From assembly GCF_022095675.1 (NCBI RefSeq), contig NZ_JAHYSG010000028.1:53780-117779 (forward strand): a DNA stretch of 64,000 nucleotides, given 5' to 3'. The notes under the pieces are model-generated. The model was given only the letters and a program-made list of their open reading frames with translations, was not told where the DNA came from and ran no database searches. Shown piece after piece: positions 18,170 to 27,661 of the stretch (the stretch's first letter is position 1; every line of letters starts with the position of its first letter). This stretch comes from Dactylosporangium sp. AC04546 (GTDB lineage: Bacteria; Actinomycetota; Actinomycetes; Mycobacteriales; Micromonosporaceae). Made by a program: the position numbers and the translations under genes.

Positions 18170-19710
18170 CGCCGTACCTCCTTGGGCAACATGAACTGGA
18201 CGTCTTCGTTCACCGCGGTGTGTTCGTGGGCCGCCCGCGCACCGAGCCCGGACATCGCGCCGACCACCTCGTCGACGAGCACGGGCGGTGCCGAGGCGCC
18301 GGCGGACACGCCGACGGTGTGGACGCCGGCGAGCCACCGCAGGTCGATGCCGGCCGCGCCGTCGACCAGGTAGGCGGGCGTTCCGGCGCGTTCGGCGACC
18401 TCGACCAGGCGGCGGGAGTTCGACGAGTTGGCGGAGCCGACGACGATCATCGCGTCGCAGGCGGCCGCGACCTCGGACACCGCGCGCTGCCGGTTGGTCG
18501 TGGCGTAGCAGATGTCGTCGGACGGCGGGGCGGCCAGGTCGGGGAACCGGTCCCGCAGCACCGCGACGATGTCGGCGACGTCGTCGACGGCGAGCGTCGT
18601 CTGGACCAGGTAGGACACCCGCCGCGGGTCGTCGACCCGCACCTGCTCGGCGTCGCCGACGTCCTGGACGAGACGGATCCGGTCGGGCGCCTCACCGAGG
18701 ACGCCGTCGGTCTCCTCATGGCCGGCGTGCCCGATGAGCAGGATGGTGTCGCCGTGTTCGGCGAACCGGCGGGCCTCGGCGTGCACCTTCGTGACGAGCG
18801 GGCAGGTGGCGTCGATGGCGGACAGCTGCCGGGCGGTGGCGGCCGACCGGACCGCGGGCGAGACGCCGTGCGCGGAGAACACGGTCACCGCTCCCTCCGG
18901 GACGTCGTCGACATCGTCGACGAAGACCGCGCCCCGTGCGGAGAGGTCGGCGACCACGTGTGTGTTGTGCACGATCTGCTTGCGGACATACACCGGTGGT
19001 CCGTGCAGCTCGAGGGCGCGTTCCACGACGAGGATGGCGCGCTCCACCCCGGCGCAGAACGAACGGGGCGCGGCGAGCACGACCCGGCGGACCGTGGTCG
19101 CGGCCGCCCATTCGCTCAGTCCGGCGGCCACGGCCGGCAGGGCCGCCAGCGCGGTGCGCAGCTGTCCCAGGGTGCCCGGCCGGACCACCGCACCGGTGTC
19201 GGCGACGACCCGTACGCAGGCGGCGGGCCGGCCCGCGGGCCCGGCGAGCAGCCAGGCCGACTCCAGGTCCACCGCCAGCGCACCGGTCGCGGCGAGCCGG
19301 TCCCGTGTCGTTCCCCGAGCGAGCCGCTCCGTGCTGACCACCGGGCCGGTCCGGACGGTGAGCCCCTGGCGGCGCAGCGCGCCCGCGAGCATGCCGGCCG
19401 CGGGGAGCACGGTCGTCGCGGGCCGCGGACCGGTGGCCCACGCGGCGGCGCGGACCTCGGTGGCCACGACCACGTCGCCGGGCTTCAGCGTGGCGTCCAG
19501 CCCACCGCCGACACCGGCCACGGCGAGTGCCTCGGCATCCGTCAGGGCGACCGAGCCGGCGGCGCGTTCGGACCGGCGGCGCCCGGCACCGGTGTGCAGG
19601 ACGGTGCCGGCCGGGCCGGGCAGGGCCCGGCGCAGCTCCGCCGCCTCCATGCGCATCGGTGCGCAGAGCACCCAGCCACCGTCCGTCCGCTCCTGGCCCG
19701 GCGTACTCAT
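18166..19710 (-). CDS. Fused hopanoid phosphorylase (HpnG) and HMBPP reductase (IspH)
   Basis: 514 residues in one uninterrupted frame. Residues about 1-205 resemble the nucleoside phosphorylase fold of HpnG ([46 protein letters not shown]), which removes adenine from adenosylhopane. Residues about 210-514 are a complete IspH: the three cluster Cys are in [25 protein letters not shown] and [11 protein letters not shown], with VFSAHGVSP and [11 protein letters not shown]. IspH makes IPP and DMAPP in the MEP pathway. A single polypeptide thus links isoprenoid supply to hopanoid tailoring. ATG 19710 overlaps the shc stop. A sequencing error joining two genes is possible but there is no frame break. 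Confidence 0.88.
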   Translation of the reverse strand: MSTPGQERTDGGWVLCAPMRMEAAELRRALPGPAGTVLHTGAGRRRSERAAGSVALTDAEALAVAGVGGGLDATLKPGDVVVATEVRAAAWATGPRPATTVLPAAGMLAGALRRQGLTVRTGPVVSTERLARGTTRDRLAATGALAVDLESAWLLAGPAGRPAACVRVVADTGAVVRPGTLGQLRTALAALPAVAAGLSEWAAATTVRRVVLAAPRSFCAGVERAILVVERALELHGPPVYVRKQIVHNTHVVADLSARGAVFVDDVDDVPEGAVTVFSAHGVSPAVRSAATARQLSAIDATCPLVTKVHAEARRFAEHGDTILLIGHAGHEETDGVLGEAPDRIRLVQDVGDAEQVRVDDPRRVSYLVQTTLAVDDVADIVAVLRDRFPDLAAPPSDDICYATTNRQRAVSEVAAACDAMIVVGSANSSNSRRLVEVAERAGTPAYLVDGAAGIDLRWLAGVHTVGVSAGASAPPVLVDEVVGAMSGLGARAAHEHTAVNEDVQFMLPKEVRR

Positions 19711-21617
19711 CGGGGCTCCTGCTCGGTGTCGCGCAGGACGCGGCCGAGGGCACTGATCGGGAACACCAGCCGGTACAGGTGGTAGTTGATGTAGAAGTCG
19801 CCCGGGAAGCCCGTGCCGGTGTACTGCGGCTCGTCCCAGGTGCCGTCGGGGCGCTGGGTGTGCAGCAGCCACGCCAACGCCCGGCGCGCGGCCGGTGCAC
19901 GATGCTGACCGGTGGCGTGCAGCGCCAGCAGGGCCCAGGCGGTCTGCGACGCGGTCGACTCCCCGCGCCCGCGCACGGCCGCGTCGTCGTAGGAGCGCAT
20001 GTCCTCGCCCCAGCCGCCGTCGCCGTTCTGGTGGTGCAGCAGCCAGTCCACGGCGCGGCGGATCGCCGGGTGCCGCGGTTGGATGCCGGCGGCGACCAGG
20101 GCCGGGACGACGCAGCCGACGCCGTACACATGGTTGGCGCCCCACCGGCCGAACCAGGAACCGTCGGGCTCCTGCGCGCGCAGCAACCATCGCACGCCCC
20201 CGCGGGTGACGGCCGAGTTCGTCAGGCCCTGGGCGCACAGCGCCTCCACGATGTGGGCGGTGACGTCGGCGCTGGGCGGGTCGATGACCTCGCCGAAGTC
20301 GCAGAACGGCAGGTCGGCGACGAGTGCGCGGTCGTTGTCGGCGTCGAAGGCGCCCCAGCCGCCGTCGCGGGACTGCATGCCGACCAGCCAGCGGGTGGCC
20401 CGGTCCAGCACGGCGTGGTGTCGCAGGGGGGTACGCCGCAGCGCGAGGATCACTTCGGCGGTGTCGTCGGTGTCGGGGTAGCCGTCGTTGTCGAACTCGA
20501 ACGCCCACCCGCTCGGCGGGACGTGCGCGCGGCGGACGGCCCAGTCGCCCCGAGCGGTGATCTCCTGCCCGACCAGCCAGTTCCCGGCGCGGGTGAGGGC
20601 GGGGTCGTCGTCCGCGAGCCCCGCATCGGCCAGCGCCGTGACCGCGAGCGCGGTGTCCCACACCGGCGACTGGCACGCCTCCAGCCGGCGGACCGTCCCG
20701 TCGGGCGTCTGCTCACGGACGGTGAAGCGCTCCAGCCCCTCGAGCCCGGCCCGCAGCACCGGATGCGTGAGGGGATACCCGAGCAGGTGCAGGGCGATGA
20801 GCGAGTACACCCAGGGCGGCTGGATGCCGCCCCAGGAACCGTCGGCCTCCTGCCGGGCCACGATCCACTCGGCGGCCCGGCGCAGCGCGTGGCGGCGCAC
20901 CGAGCGGGCGGCGACACGTTCGTAGCCGCGTGCGGCCAGGTCGAGGCGGTGCAGCCAGCCGGCACGGCGCGACAGCGGCGGCGGTGGCGGCGGTCGCAGC
21001 CCGGTGCGCAGCTCGGACAGTGAGAAGCCCAGCGTCCGCACGGGCCGCGTGGCCCGCACGACCGCCAGCGGCACGATGGTCTGCCTGGCCCAGCACGCGA
21101 AGTCGTATACGTTGAACGGCACCCAGGCGGGCAGCAGGACGAGCTCGGGCGGGATGGCGGGCACCTGGTCCCAGGGCCACTCGCCGAACAGGGCCAGCCA
21201 GATGCGGGTGAACACGCGGCTGCGTTCGACGCCGCCGTGGGCACGGACGAACGCGGCGGCCGTGGCCATGTGCGGCGCGTCGGGCGCGTCGCCGGCCAGG
21301 CGCAGCGCCGCGTACGCCTCGATGGTGGTGGACAGGTCGCCCGGCCCGCCGTGATACGTCGCCCAGGCGCCGTCGCCGAGCTGCTGGGAGCGGATCCAGC
21401 GGGCCGTCTGCGCGGTCAGCTGCTCGTCGGAGATCCCGAGGAACCGGCGCAGCAGCAGGTCCTCGGCCTCCATCGTCACGTTGGTCTCCAGCTCGCCCTT
21501 CCACCAGCCGGCCTCGTCCTGCAGGCCGAGCAGGTGTGCCGTCGCCCGGTCCAGGCCGTCCCGGACCCGGTCGAAGAGCTCGTCGCGGGCGGGCACCTGC
21601 GTCAGCACCTGGGTCAT
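19707..21617 (-). CDS. shc: Squalene-hopene cyclase
   Basis: 636 residues, full length. The catalytic DXDD acid is in [10 protein letters not shown] near residue 382, and multiple QW-type repeats are visible (for example [45 protein letters not shown]). The enzyme protonates squalene and cyclises it to hopene/hopanol at the membrane surface. ATG 21617 shares its last position with the upstream prenyl synthase stop, and its own stop overlaps the HpnG-IspH start, so the operon is translated as a relay. Confidence 0.95.
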   Translation of the reverse strand: MTQVLTQVPARDELFDRVRDGLDRATAHLLGLQDEAGWWKGELETNVTMEAEDLLLRRFLGISDEQLTAQTARWIRSQQLGDGAWATYHGGPGDLSTTIEAYAALRLAGDAPDAPHMATAAAFVRAHGGVERSRVFTRIWLALFGEWPWDQVPAIPPELVLLPAWVPFNVYDFACWARQTIVPLAVVRATRPVRTLGFSLSELRTGLRPPPPPPLSRRAGWLHRLDLAARGYERVAARSVRRHALRRAAEWIVARQEADGSWGGIQPPWVYSLIALHLLGYPLTHPVLRAGLEGLERFTVREQTPDGTVRRLEACQSPVWDTALAVTALADAGLADDDPALTRAGNWLVGQEITARGDWAVRRAHVPPSGWAFEFDNDGYPDTDDTAEVILALRRTPLRHHAVLDRATRWLVGMQSRDGGWGAFDADNDRALVADLPFCDFGEVIDPPSADVTAHIVEALCAQGLTNSAVTRGGVRWLLRAQEPDGSWFGRWGANHVYGVGCVVPALVAAGIQPRHPAIRRAVDWLLHHQNGDGGWGEDMRSYDDAAVRGRGESTASQTAWALLALHATGQHRAPAARRALAWLLHTQRPDGTWDEPQYTGTGFPGDFYINYHLYRLVFPISALGRVLRDTEQEPR

Positions 21618-22630
21618 CAGTGGTCACGCCCCGTCACGAGGCGGGCGAGGTCCACCAGCTCGTCGTGCACGTCCGCGGGCAGATCGAGGGCGGCGAGCTC
21701 GTCGAGCGCGCGGGCCAGATGCCGGTCGGCCTCGTCCTGGACCCAGTCCCGTGACCCCGACTCCTCCAGGAGCCGGCCGGCGGTCATGAGGTCGGCCTCC
21801 CGCAGCTCGTGCGTGGATGCGTACAGCGACCGGAACGCGTCGCCGGCGGCGGTGCCGGAGGTGAGCGCGTGCACGATCGGCACCGACTTCTTGCGCGCCC
21901 GCAGGTCGGACCCCACCGGTTTGCCGGTGCGTCCCGGCTCGCCCCAGATGCCGAGCTGGTCGTCGACGAGTTGGAAGCTCATGCCGAGGTGGACGCCGAA
22001 GCGGGACAGGCCCTGGGTCAACGCCGCGGGCGCGCCGCACAGCAACGCCCCCAGCGTGCAGGCGCAGGACATCAGCGCCGCGGTCTTGTCGGCGGCCATC
22101 GCGAGGCACTCGTCGAGGCTGACGTCGTCGCGGCGTTCGAACTCCAGGTCGGCGGCCTGCCCGGCGATCAGCCGGTGCACGTCCGCGTCCAGCCGCCGGG
22201 CAGCCTCGGCGGCGCCCGGCCCGCGGTCGGCGGCGAGCGCGTCATGGGCGAGGATCATCAGGGCGTCGCCGGCGAGGATCGCGGCGGCGGTACCGAAGAC
22301 CGCCCAGGCGGTGGGGCGGTGGCGGCGCATGGTGTCCTGGTCCATGACGTCGTCGTGCAGCAACGAGAAGTTGTGGGCGAGCTCGACGGCCGCGGCAGCG
22401 GCGGCGCCCCGCTCGGGCGGGTGACCCGCGGCGCGGGCCGACAGCAGGGCCAGGGCCGGGCGGATGCCCTTGCCGCCCGCAGCGGTGGGTGCGCCGTCGG
22501 CGTCGCAGTAGCCCAGCTGGTAGGCGCCGACACGCTGGTTGCGGGGATCGAGGCGACCGAGGAGGTCCCGGATCCTGGGCTCGACCAGGGCAGGCACCTG
22601 ATCGAGGCAGACAAGGGGTGCGATGGTCAA
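21617..22630 (-). CDS. Polyprenyl (farnesyl-type) diphosphate synthase
   Basis: 337 residues. First Asp-rich motif LLHDDVMDQD, second QLVDDQLGIWG, with GGKGIRPAL and KKSVPIVHAL, all typical of trans-prenyl synthases. In this operon it should supply farnesyl diphosphate for HpnD/HpnC. Product length cannot be settled from sequence alone. Start taken as TTG 22630, which overlaps the hpnE stop in the same 4-base style as its neighbours; an in-frame GTG (in DQVPAL) lies 13 codons downstream. Proteins of this position occur in other actinobacterial hopanoid clusters. Confidence 0.88.
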   Translation of the reverse strand: MTIAPLVCLDQVPALVEPRIRDLLGRLDPRNQRVGAYQLGYCDADGAPTAAGGKGIRPALALLSARAAGHPPERGAAAAAAVELAHNFSLLHDDVMDQDTMRRHRPTAWAVFGTAAAILAGDALMILAHDALAADRGPGAAEAARRLDADVHRLIAGQAADLEFERRDDVSLDECLAMAADKTAALMSCACTLGALLCGAPAALTQGLSRFGVHLGMSFQLVDDQLGIWGEPGRTGKPVGSDLRARKKSVPIVHALTSGTAAGDAFRSLYASTHELREADLMTAGRLLEESGSRDWVQDEADRHLARALDELAALDLPADVHDELVDLARLVTGRDH

Positions 22631-24024
22631 CGTGTGCCCTCCAGGTTTCGGTTCGAAGCCACGAGGTGGGCGAGCACGACGTCGGCGGCGCGATGACCGC
22701 TGCGAACCGCTCCCTCCATCGTGTCCGGCCATCCCGTGTCGGTCCACGCGCCGGCCAGGACGAGGCCGGGCAGGCGGGTCACCGCGCCGGGACGCAGTGC
22801 GCGCGTGCCGGGCGCCTGCCGGAACGTGGCCTGCGGCTCGCGGGTGACGAACGTTTCCAGCACCCGCGCCGACCGCGCCGCCGGGAAGAGCCGGGCGACG
22901 GCGGCGGCGTAGGTGGTGGCCAGCCGTGCGGCCGGCACCGTGATGGTGTCGTCCGCGGCGGAGATCGAGACCACCAGGTACTGCCCGTCGGACATCGACG
23001 CCGGCGTGCGGTCGAAGATCCACTGGACCGGGGACTCGACCGCCGCGGCGAAGGGCAGGCGGGTGACGACCGAGTCGTACCGCAGATGGACGTTCACGAT
23101 CGGGGCGCTGCCCAGCAGCTGCCAGTCGTCCCGGTCGTCGGACGCCGCGGCCGGCACCAGCCGCGCGGCCGCGGCGTGCGGAACGGCCAGGACGACCGCG
23201 TCGACGGCGACCTCGTCCCGGCCCGCGCGACCGCCGGTGCCGCCGATCGCGACCCGGAACCCGGTGGCGTCCGGCTCGACCCGCTCCACCCTGCTGCCGG
23301 TGTCCACCCGCACGCCGAGCCGGGTCAGCAGCCGCAGTGCGGGGCGGCCGTGCAGGCTGGACAGCGGTGCGAGCGGACGCCCGATGTCACCGGCGTCGGC
23401 CCGCTCCAGCAGCCCGGTCCGGAACACCCGTGCGGCGAGGGCCAGTGACGCGTGCTCCGCCGGGGTGTTGAGCGCGGCGACGGTGATCAGGTCCCACAGC
23501 CGGCCCACCGCTCGGGAACCCTGGCCGTGGTCCGCGAGCCACTCGCCGAAGCTGCGCCCGTCGTTGCCCGGGTCGTCCGGATCCACGGCGCGCAGGGCGT
23601 TGGCCGCGTTGATCGCGCGCCACCGCTCCCGGGCGTCGAGCAGGGAGTATCCGGCCAGGGCCGGCAGCAGGTGGGCCGGGGCGGGCAGGCCACGCGTGCG
23701 GGCCAGCACGTGCGGCGCCCGCCCGGGTGCCAGGATCGGGACGGAGAACCGTGGTTGCAGCTGCGTCAGGCCGGTGCTGCCGAGGCGGTCGAGGAGGGCC
23801 CGGTACCGCTCGTAGCAGCGCAGGAACACGTGCTGCCCGGTGTCCACGACGAGACTGCCGTGGTCGAACGAGTACGTCGCCCCGCCGAGCTCGCTGCGCC
23901 GCTCGAGCAGCGTCACCCGGTTCCCGGCGTCGGCGAGGCGGACGGCGGCGGTGATGCCCGCGAGCCCACCACCGACGACGCACACGTCGCGGCCGGCGCC
24001 CGACGCCGGCGGGCCCGGCGTCAC
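22627..24024 (-). CDS. hpnE: Squalene-forming FAD desaturase/oxidoreductase HpnE
   Basis: 465 residues, phytoene-desaturase-like flavoprotein. FAD-binding CVVGGGLAGITAAVRLADAG follows a short N-terminal leader, and the C-terminus closes with the second FAD motif (GLVLAGAWTDTGWPDTMEGA). In the HpnCDE route it reduces hydroxysqualene to squalene, replacing classical squalene synthase. GTG 24024 overlaps the hpnD TGA. The adjacent hpnC and hpnD fix the assignment. Confidence 0.92.
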   Translation of the reverse strand: MTPGPPASGAGRDVCVVGGGLAGITAAVRLADAGNRVTLLERRSELGGATYSFDHGSLVVDTGQHVFLRCYERYRALLDRLGSTGLTQLQPRFSVPILAPGRAPHVLARTRGLPAPAHLLPALAGYSLLDARERWRAINAANALRAVDPDDPGNDGRSFGEWLADHGQGSRAVGRLWDLITVAALNTPAEHASLALAARVFRTGLLERADAGDIGRPLAPLSSLHGRPALRLLTRLGVRVDTGSRVERVEPDATGFRVAIGGTGGRAGRDEVAVDAVVLAVPHAAAARLVPAAASDDRDDWQLLGSAPIVNVHLRYDSVVTRLPFAAAVESPVQWIFDRTPASMSDGQYLVVSISAADDTITVPAARLATTYAAAVARLFPAARSARVLETFVTREPQATFRQAPGTRALRPGAVTRLPGLVLAGAWTDTGWPDTMEGAVRSGHRAADVVLAHLVASNRNLEGTR

Positions 24025-24890
24025 GCCCTCCGCCTCACGAGTGCGCGAACGGCGACCATGGCCTTCGCCCGGGGCGGCACGGACAGCCGCGTCCGGGTGA
24101 CGGCCATCGGATCGTTCACGATGCGGGCCAGCAGCCGGTGGTAGATGCCGGCCATGGCGGCGGTGCAGGCGGCGCTGCGCGCGTCCAGCATCGGCAGCAA
24201 CCGCAGGCCGGTCTCGTACCACTGCTCGGCACGTTCGGCCTCGAAGCGCACGAGGGCGCTGAAGCGGTCGGGCGGGTCGGCGAAGCCGTCACCCTCGAGC
24301 TCCAGGTTGCAGCCGAACCGGTCCAGGTCGTCCTTGGGCAGGTAGACCCGGCCGTTGTGGCGATCCTCCCGCAGGTCCCGCAGGATGTTGGTCAGCTGCA
24401 GGGCGATGCCCAGGGCGTCGGCCAGCTCGGCGGCCCGCCGGGGTGTGCCCGTGCCGAACACGCCGAGCGACAGGCGCCCGATGGAGCCGGCCACACACCG
24501 GCAGTACCACAGCAGGTCGTCCATCGTGGCGTAGGTGGTGCCGCGGACGTCGGCGGCGCAGCCGTCGATCAGCTCGTCGAAGGCCTCCAGCGGGATGGGC
24601 AGCCGCTGTGCGGCGTCGCGCAGGGCCAGCAGCACGGCGTCGTCCGTGGTCGCGTCCGGCAGGCGGCGCAGCGACTCGCGGACCCGGTCGAGCCGGGCCA
24701 GCTTCTCGTCCGGGGGCAGGCCGCCGTCGCCGATGTCGTCGATGCGGCGGGCGGTGGCGTACACCGCGGACATCGCGCGTCGCTTGTGCGCCGGCAGCAG
24801 GCGGATGCCGTAGGAGAAGTTGCGGGCCTCCCGCCGGGTGATCTCCTCACACCGCCGGTACGCCTCGTCGACGCTTGCGGCCGCGCTCAC
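24021..24890 (-). CDS. hpnD: Presqualene diphosphate synthase HpnD
   Basis: 289 residues, squalene/phytoene synthase family. The two Asp-rich sites are visible in ATARRIDDIGDGG and LRDLREDRHNGRVYLP. In the three-gene route HpnD condenses two farnesyl diphosphates into presqualene diphosphate. FSYGIRLLPAHKRRAM is the typical start of the HpnD group. GTG 24890 overlaps the hpnC stop (GTGA); its own stop overlaps hpnE. Confidence 0.92.
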   Translation of the reverse strand: MSAAASVDEAYRRCEEITRREARNFSYGIRLLPAHKRRAMSAVYATARRIDDIGDGGLPPDEKLARLDRVRESLRRLPDATTDDAVLLALRDAAQRLPIPLEAFDELIDGCAADVRGTTYATMDDLLWYCRCVAGSIGRLSLGVFGTGTPRRAAELADALGIALQLTNILRDLREDRHNGRVYLPKDDLDRFGCNLELEGDGFADPPDRFSALVRFEAERAEQWYETGLRLLPMLDARSAACTAAMAGIYHRLLARIVNDPMAVTRTRLSVPPRAKAMVAVRALVRRRA

Positions 24891-25771
24891 CCGGTGCTCC
24901 TGACCATCGCGGCGAGCCAGGACGCCGCGATGTCACGCCTGCGGGGCCGTGGTGGCCCGGGCAGTGGGTCGTACCCGCTGCGCCGCAGCGCCTTCAGCGT
25001 CGCGTACCCACCGGCGAGGTAGCCGCCGACCGCCACCCGGGCCCAGCCGTGCAGGGCGGTGAGCAGCGGTGCGCCGGCGTCCAGCCACGCCTTCGCGCGC
25101 CCGGCCTCGAAGCGGACGACCGCACGCAGCGCGCTGTTCGCCGTGGCCGCGGCCAGGTCGGTGTCGCGCACACCGAACCGGTCGAGGTCGGCCGCGGGCA
25201 GGTAGACCCGGCCGCGCCGGTGGTCCTCGGCGATGTCCTGGAGGTGCTCGACGACCTGCAGCGCGGTGCAGACGCGGTCCGACAGCACGACCCGGGCCGG
25301 GTCGGCCTGACCGAACACGTGCAGGACGAGCTCGCCGACGGGATCGGCCGACAATGAGCAGTACCGCACGAGCTCCTCGACGGTGGCGTAGCGGGTGACG
25401 ACCTGATCGACGCGGTTCGCCTCGATGAGGCGCAGCAGCGGCCCGGCCGGAAGTCGGCAGGCCTCCACCGTGGGGGCGAGCGCGCACAGCACCGGGTGCC
25501 GCACCCGCTGCCCGTCGTACAGCCGATGGACCTCCGCCTCGAACGCGTCGAGCATCGCCGTGCGGTCGGCCGCGGTCACTCCCGCGATCGGTTCGTCACC
25601 CAGGTCGTCGACGAACCGGGCGTAGCGGTACAGCGCGAACAGGTGCCGTCGGGTGATCCTGGGCAGGATTCGCAGCGCCACCGGGAAGTTCTCGGCACGG
25701 GCACGCTCCAGGGGGACGTGCCCGCCGGTCAGCGCCGCCGTGTCCGTCGTCACGTCGCTCATGTCAGGCAT
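24887..25771 (-). CDS. hpnC: Hydroxysqualene synthase HpnC
   Basis: 294 residues, second squalene/phytoene-synthase-fold protein. Asp sites occur in YRYARFVDDLGDE and LQDIAEDHRRGRVYLP. HpnC hydrolyses presqualene diphosphate to hydroxysqualene for HpnE. First gene of the co-translated hopanoid chain. ATG 25771 sits 3 bases after a GGAG; a second ATG three codons in (25762) is possible. Confidence 0.92.
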   Translation of the reverse strand: MPDMSDVTTDTAALTGGHVPLERARAENFPVALRILPRITRRHLFALYRYARFVDDLGDEPIAGVTAADRTAMLDAFEAEVHRLYDGQRVRHPVLCALAPTVEACRLPAGPLLRLIEANRVDQVVTRYATVEELVRYCSLSADPVGELVLHVFGQADPARVVLSDRVCTALQVVEHLQDIAEDHRRGRVYLPAADLDRFGVRDTDLAAATANSALRAVVRFEAGRAKAWLDAGAPLLTALHGWARVAVGGYLAGGYATLKALRRSGYDPLPGPPRPRRRDIAASWLAAMVRSTG

Positions 25772-25813
25772 CAGCTCCAGGCCCGAAGACGGCGTGTGAC
25801 GCCGCGAAGAGTT

Positions 25814-25828
25814 CCATGCCGCGCATGG
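25814..25828 (-). promoter_or_regulatory. CCATGC/GCATGG dyad upstream of hpnC
   Basis: A perfect 6-bp inverted repeat with a 3-base centre (CGC), 43 bases upstream of the hpnC start, is a candidate operator for the hopanoid operon. No regulator is identified. Confidence 0.3.
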
Positions 25829-25889
25829 CGGCGCGCTACCCGCAATCCCTGCTCGTAACCGCCGCCGCAGCTCGCCGCCCGGCCCGGAG

Positions 25890-25902
25890 CCTGCCTGGCA
25901 GG
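25890..25902 (-). terminator. Palindrome just after deacetylase stop
   Basis: CCTGCC and GGCAGG flank a single T, 11 bases past the stop of the deacetylase gene. This may mark the end of that transcript or be a protein site; as a hairpin the loop would have to open. Confidence 0.25.
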
Positions 25903-25912
25903 GAGCCGACCC

Positions 25913-26626
25913 TCATGGAACGTGGTGGCTCATCCGGGCGAGTCGAAGCCCCTGCCGCTCGCACTCACCGGCGATCGCCGTCAGCGCGCCGAGGGCCGAC
26001 CGCCAGGCGCCCGGAGCCGCCGCGCAGTCGCTGTCGTGCAGCAGCAGGGTGGCGCCGCCGCGGATGCCTCCGGAGCGCAGGTGGGACAGCACGGTGCCGG
26101 TGGTGGCGCCGGCCTCCCAGTCGCGGCCCCAGGCGCTCCAGAGCACCGGACGCAGGCCGAGGCGGGCCGCCGCGAGCAGGCTTCCCGCGGCGAGGATCCC
26201 GTACGGCGGGCGGAACCACACGGGCGCGGCGCCGCAGGTGCCGGCAATGAGGTCGGCCGTCCGGGCGAGCTCGTCGTGGACGCGGCCCGGCGTCATCCGG
26301 AGGTGATCCCGGTGTGTCCAGCCGTGGACCGCGATCTCGTGCCCGTCGTCGTGGATCCGGCGCAGCAGGCCGGGTGCCTTCGCCGCCATGGCACCGAGCA
26401 CGAAGAAGGTCGCGGGGACGCGCAACCGCGCCAGCGATGTCAGGAAGGCCGGCGTGGACCCGGGATCCGGACCGTCGTCGAGGGTGAGCGCGACGGTGCC
26501 CGGGCGGCCGACGCCGCTGAGGGCCGGCAGGTGCCGGCGCACCAGCGGCAGCGCCGTCACCGCCGGACCGGCGTGCAGCGCCACGACGGCTGCGGACACG
26601 CCCGCGGCCAGAAGCCGTCTGCTCAT
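25913..26626 (-). CDS. Polysaccharide deacetylase (NodB domain)
   Basis: 237 residues. After an N-terminal signal or anchor (LLAAGVSAAVVALHAGPAV) the NodB domain shows motif 1 TLDDGPDPGSTPAF, motif 2 HGWTHRDHL (His metal ligands) and motif 3 WFRPPYGILA. Such enzymes remove acetyl groups from peptidoglycan, chitin-like or other surface glycans, outside the membrane. A good Shine-Dalgarno (GGAGAGG) fixes ATG 26626. It is 141 bases upstream of hpnC on the same strand; read-through into the hopanoid operon is possible. Confidence 0.87.
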   Translation of the reverse strand: MSRRLLAAGVSAAVVALHAGPAVTALPLVRRHLPALSGVGRPGTVALTLDDGPDPGSTPAFLTSLARLRVPATFFVLGAMAAKAPGLLRRIHDDGHEIAVHGWTHRDHLRMTPGRVHDELARTADLIAGTCGAAPVWFRPPYGILAAGSLLAAARLGLRPVLWSAWGRDWEAGATTGTVLSHLRSGGIRGGATLLLHDSDCAAAPGAWRSALGALTAIAGECERQGLRLARMSHHVP

Positions 26627-26710
26627 GCCGCTACCTCTCCGCTCGCTGTGGCCGGCGGCTACCCGGTGGCGTGGTCTCGAAACGGGCGGTGACGGTGGGA
26701 GGATGGGCGT

Positions 26711-27661
26711 ATGAGCGGTGAGGCGAAGCTGAGGACGGTCGGGCTCGTGCTGCACCCGCGTAAGCCGGTGCAGGACTCCGTCGAGGCGATCCTCGCCGCC
26801 GCCCGGGACTTTCCGGTCCGCGTCATCGCCCGCGACGGTGACCGTGCCCGGCTGCCGCAGGCCGTCGGCACGGTGCCCGACGCCGTGTTCGCGGCGCAGG
26901 CCGACGGGATCGTCGCACTCGGCGGCGACGGCACGATGCTGGGCGCGATGCGGCTCGTGGCCGACCGGCCCGTGCCGATCCTCGGTGTCAACCACGGCAA
27001 CCTGGGTTTCCTCGCCGAGGTGGCGCCGCCGCAGCTGCCGGCGGCCCTGGCGCGGCTGGCCGCCGGGGACTTCACCATCGAGCGCCACGCCGGGCTCGAG
27101 GCCCACGCCGACGGGGCGGAACTGGCCGCCGGGTTCGGCTTCAACGACGTGGTCCTGGCCCGCGCGGCCCGCACCGGCGCCGTCTCCGTCGACCTGTCGG
27201 TCAACGACGTGCGATACGGCTACTACCGCGCCGACGCCGTGGTCGTCGCGACCCCGACCGGCTCGACCGCGTACAACTACGCGGCCGGCGGCCCGATCCT
27301 CTCGCCGTCCTCGGACGCGGTGGTGGTCACCCCGGTGGCGCCGATGTCTGGGATCGGCCGGCCCGTCGTGCTCGGCGCGGGGGACCGGGTGACCCTGGCC
27401 GTGGCCGCCGACAGCGCCCCGATCGCGGTGGACGTCGACGGCACCGCCAGCGGCTCGCTCGCCCCCGGCGACCGCCTGAGCACCACGCTGCGCCGCGACG
27501 CCGCCCAGGTGGTCCGCCTGTCGGCGACCGAGCACGCCCGCCGCAGCCGGATCAAGCTGAGCCTGCTCGACCTGCCGGTGCGCCCCGACCAGCTGGTCGA
27601 GCTGATCCCGGCCGAGCTGCGCCAGCGCGCCGGCGACGCCATCGCGCGCCGCGAGCCCTGA
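26711..27661 (+). CDS. NAD kinase (ATP-NAD kinase family)
   Basis: 316 residues. GGDGTMLGAMR near residue 75 is the phosphate-binding motif, followed by GVNHGNLGFLAEV, a FNDVVLAR stretch and the ATPTGSTAYNYAAGGPI-like region typical of the family. It phosphorylates NAD to NADP. GGGAGG 8 bases before the ATG sets the start. Many actinomycetes have two such genes; whether this is the housekeeping copy cannot be told here. The last 110 bases overlap the convergent DUF2142 gene. Confidence 0.9.
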   Translation: MSGEAKLRTVGLVLHPRKPVQDSVEAILAAARDFPVRVIARDGDRARLPQAVGTVPDAVFAAQADGIVALGGDGTMLGAMRLVADRPVPILGVNHGNLGFLAEVAPPQLPAALARLAAGDFTIERHAGLEAHADGAELAAGFGFNDVVLARAARTGAVSVDLSVNDVRYGYYRADAVVVATPTGSTAYNYAAGGPILSPSSDAVVVTPVAPMSGIGRPVVLGAGDRVTLAVAADSAPIAVDVDGTASGSLAPGDRLSTTLRRDAAQVVRLSATEHARRSRIKLSLLDLPVRPDQLVELIPAELRQRAGDAIARREP

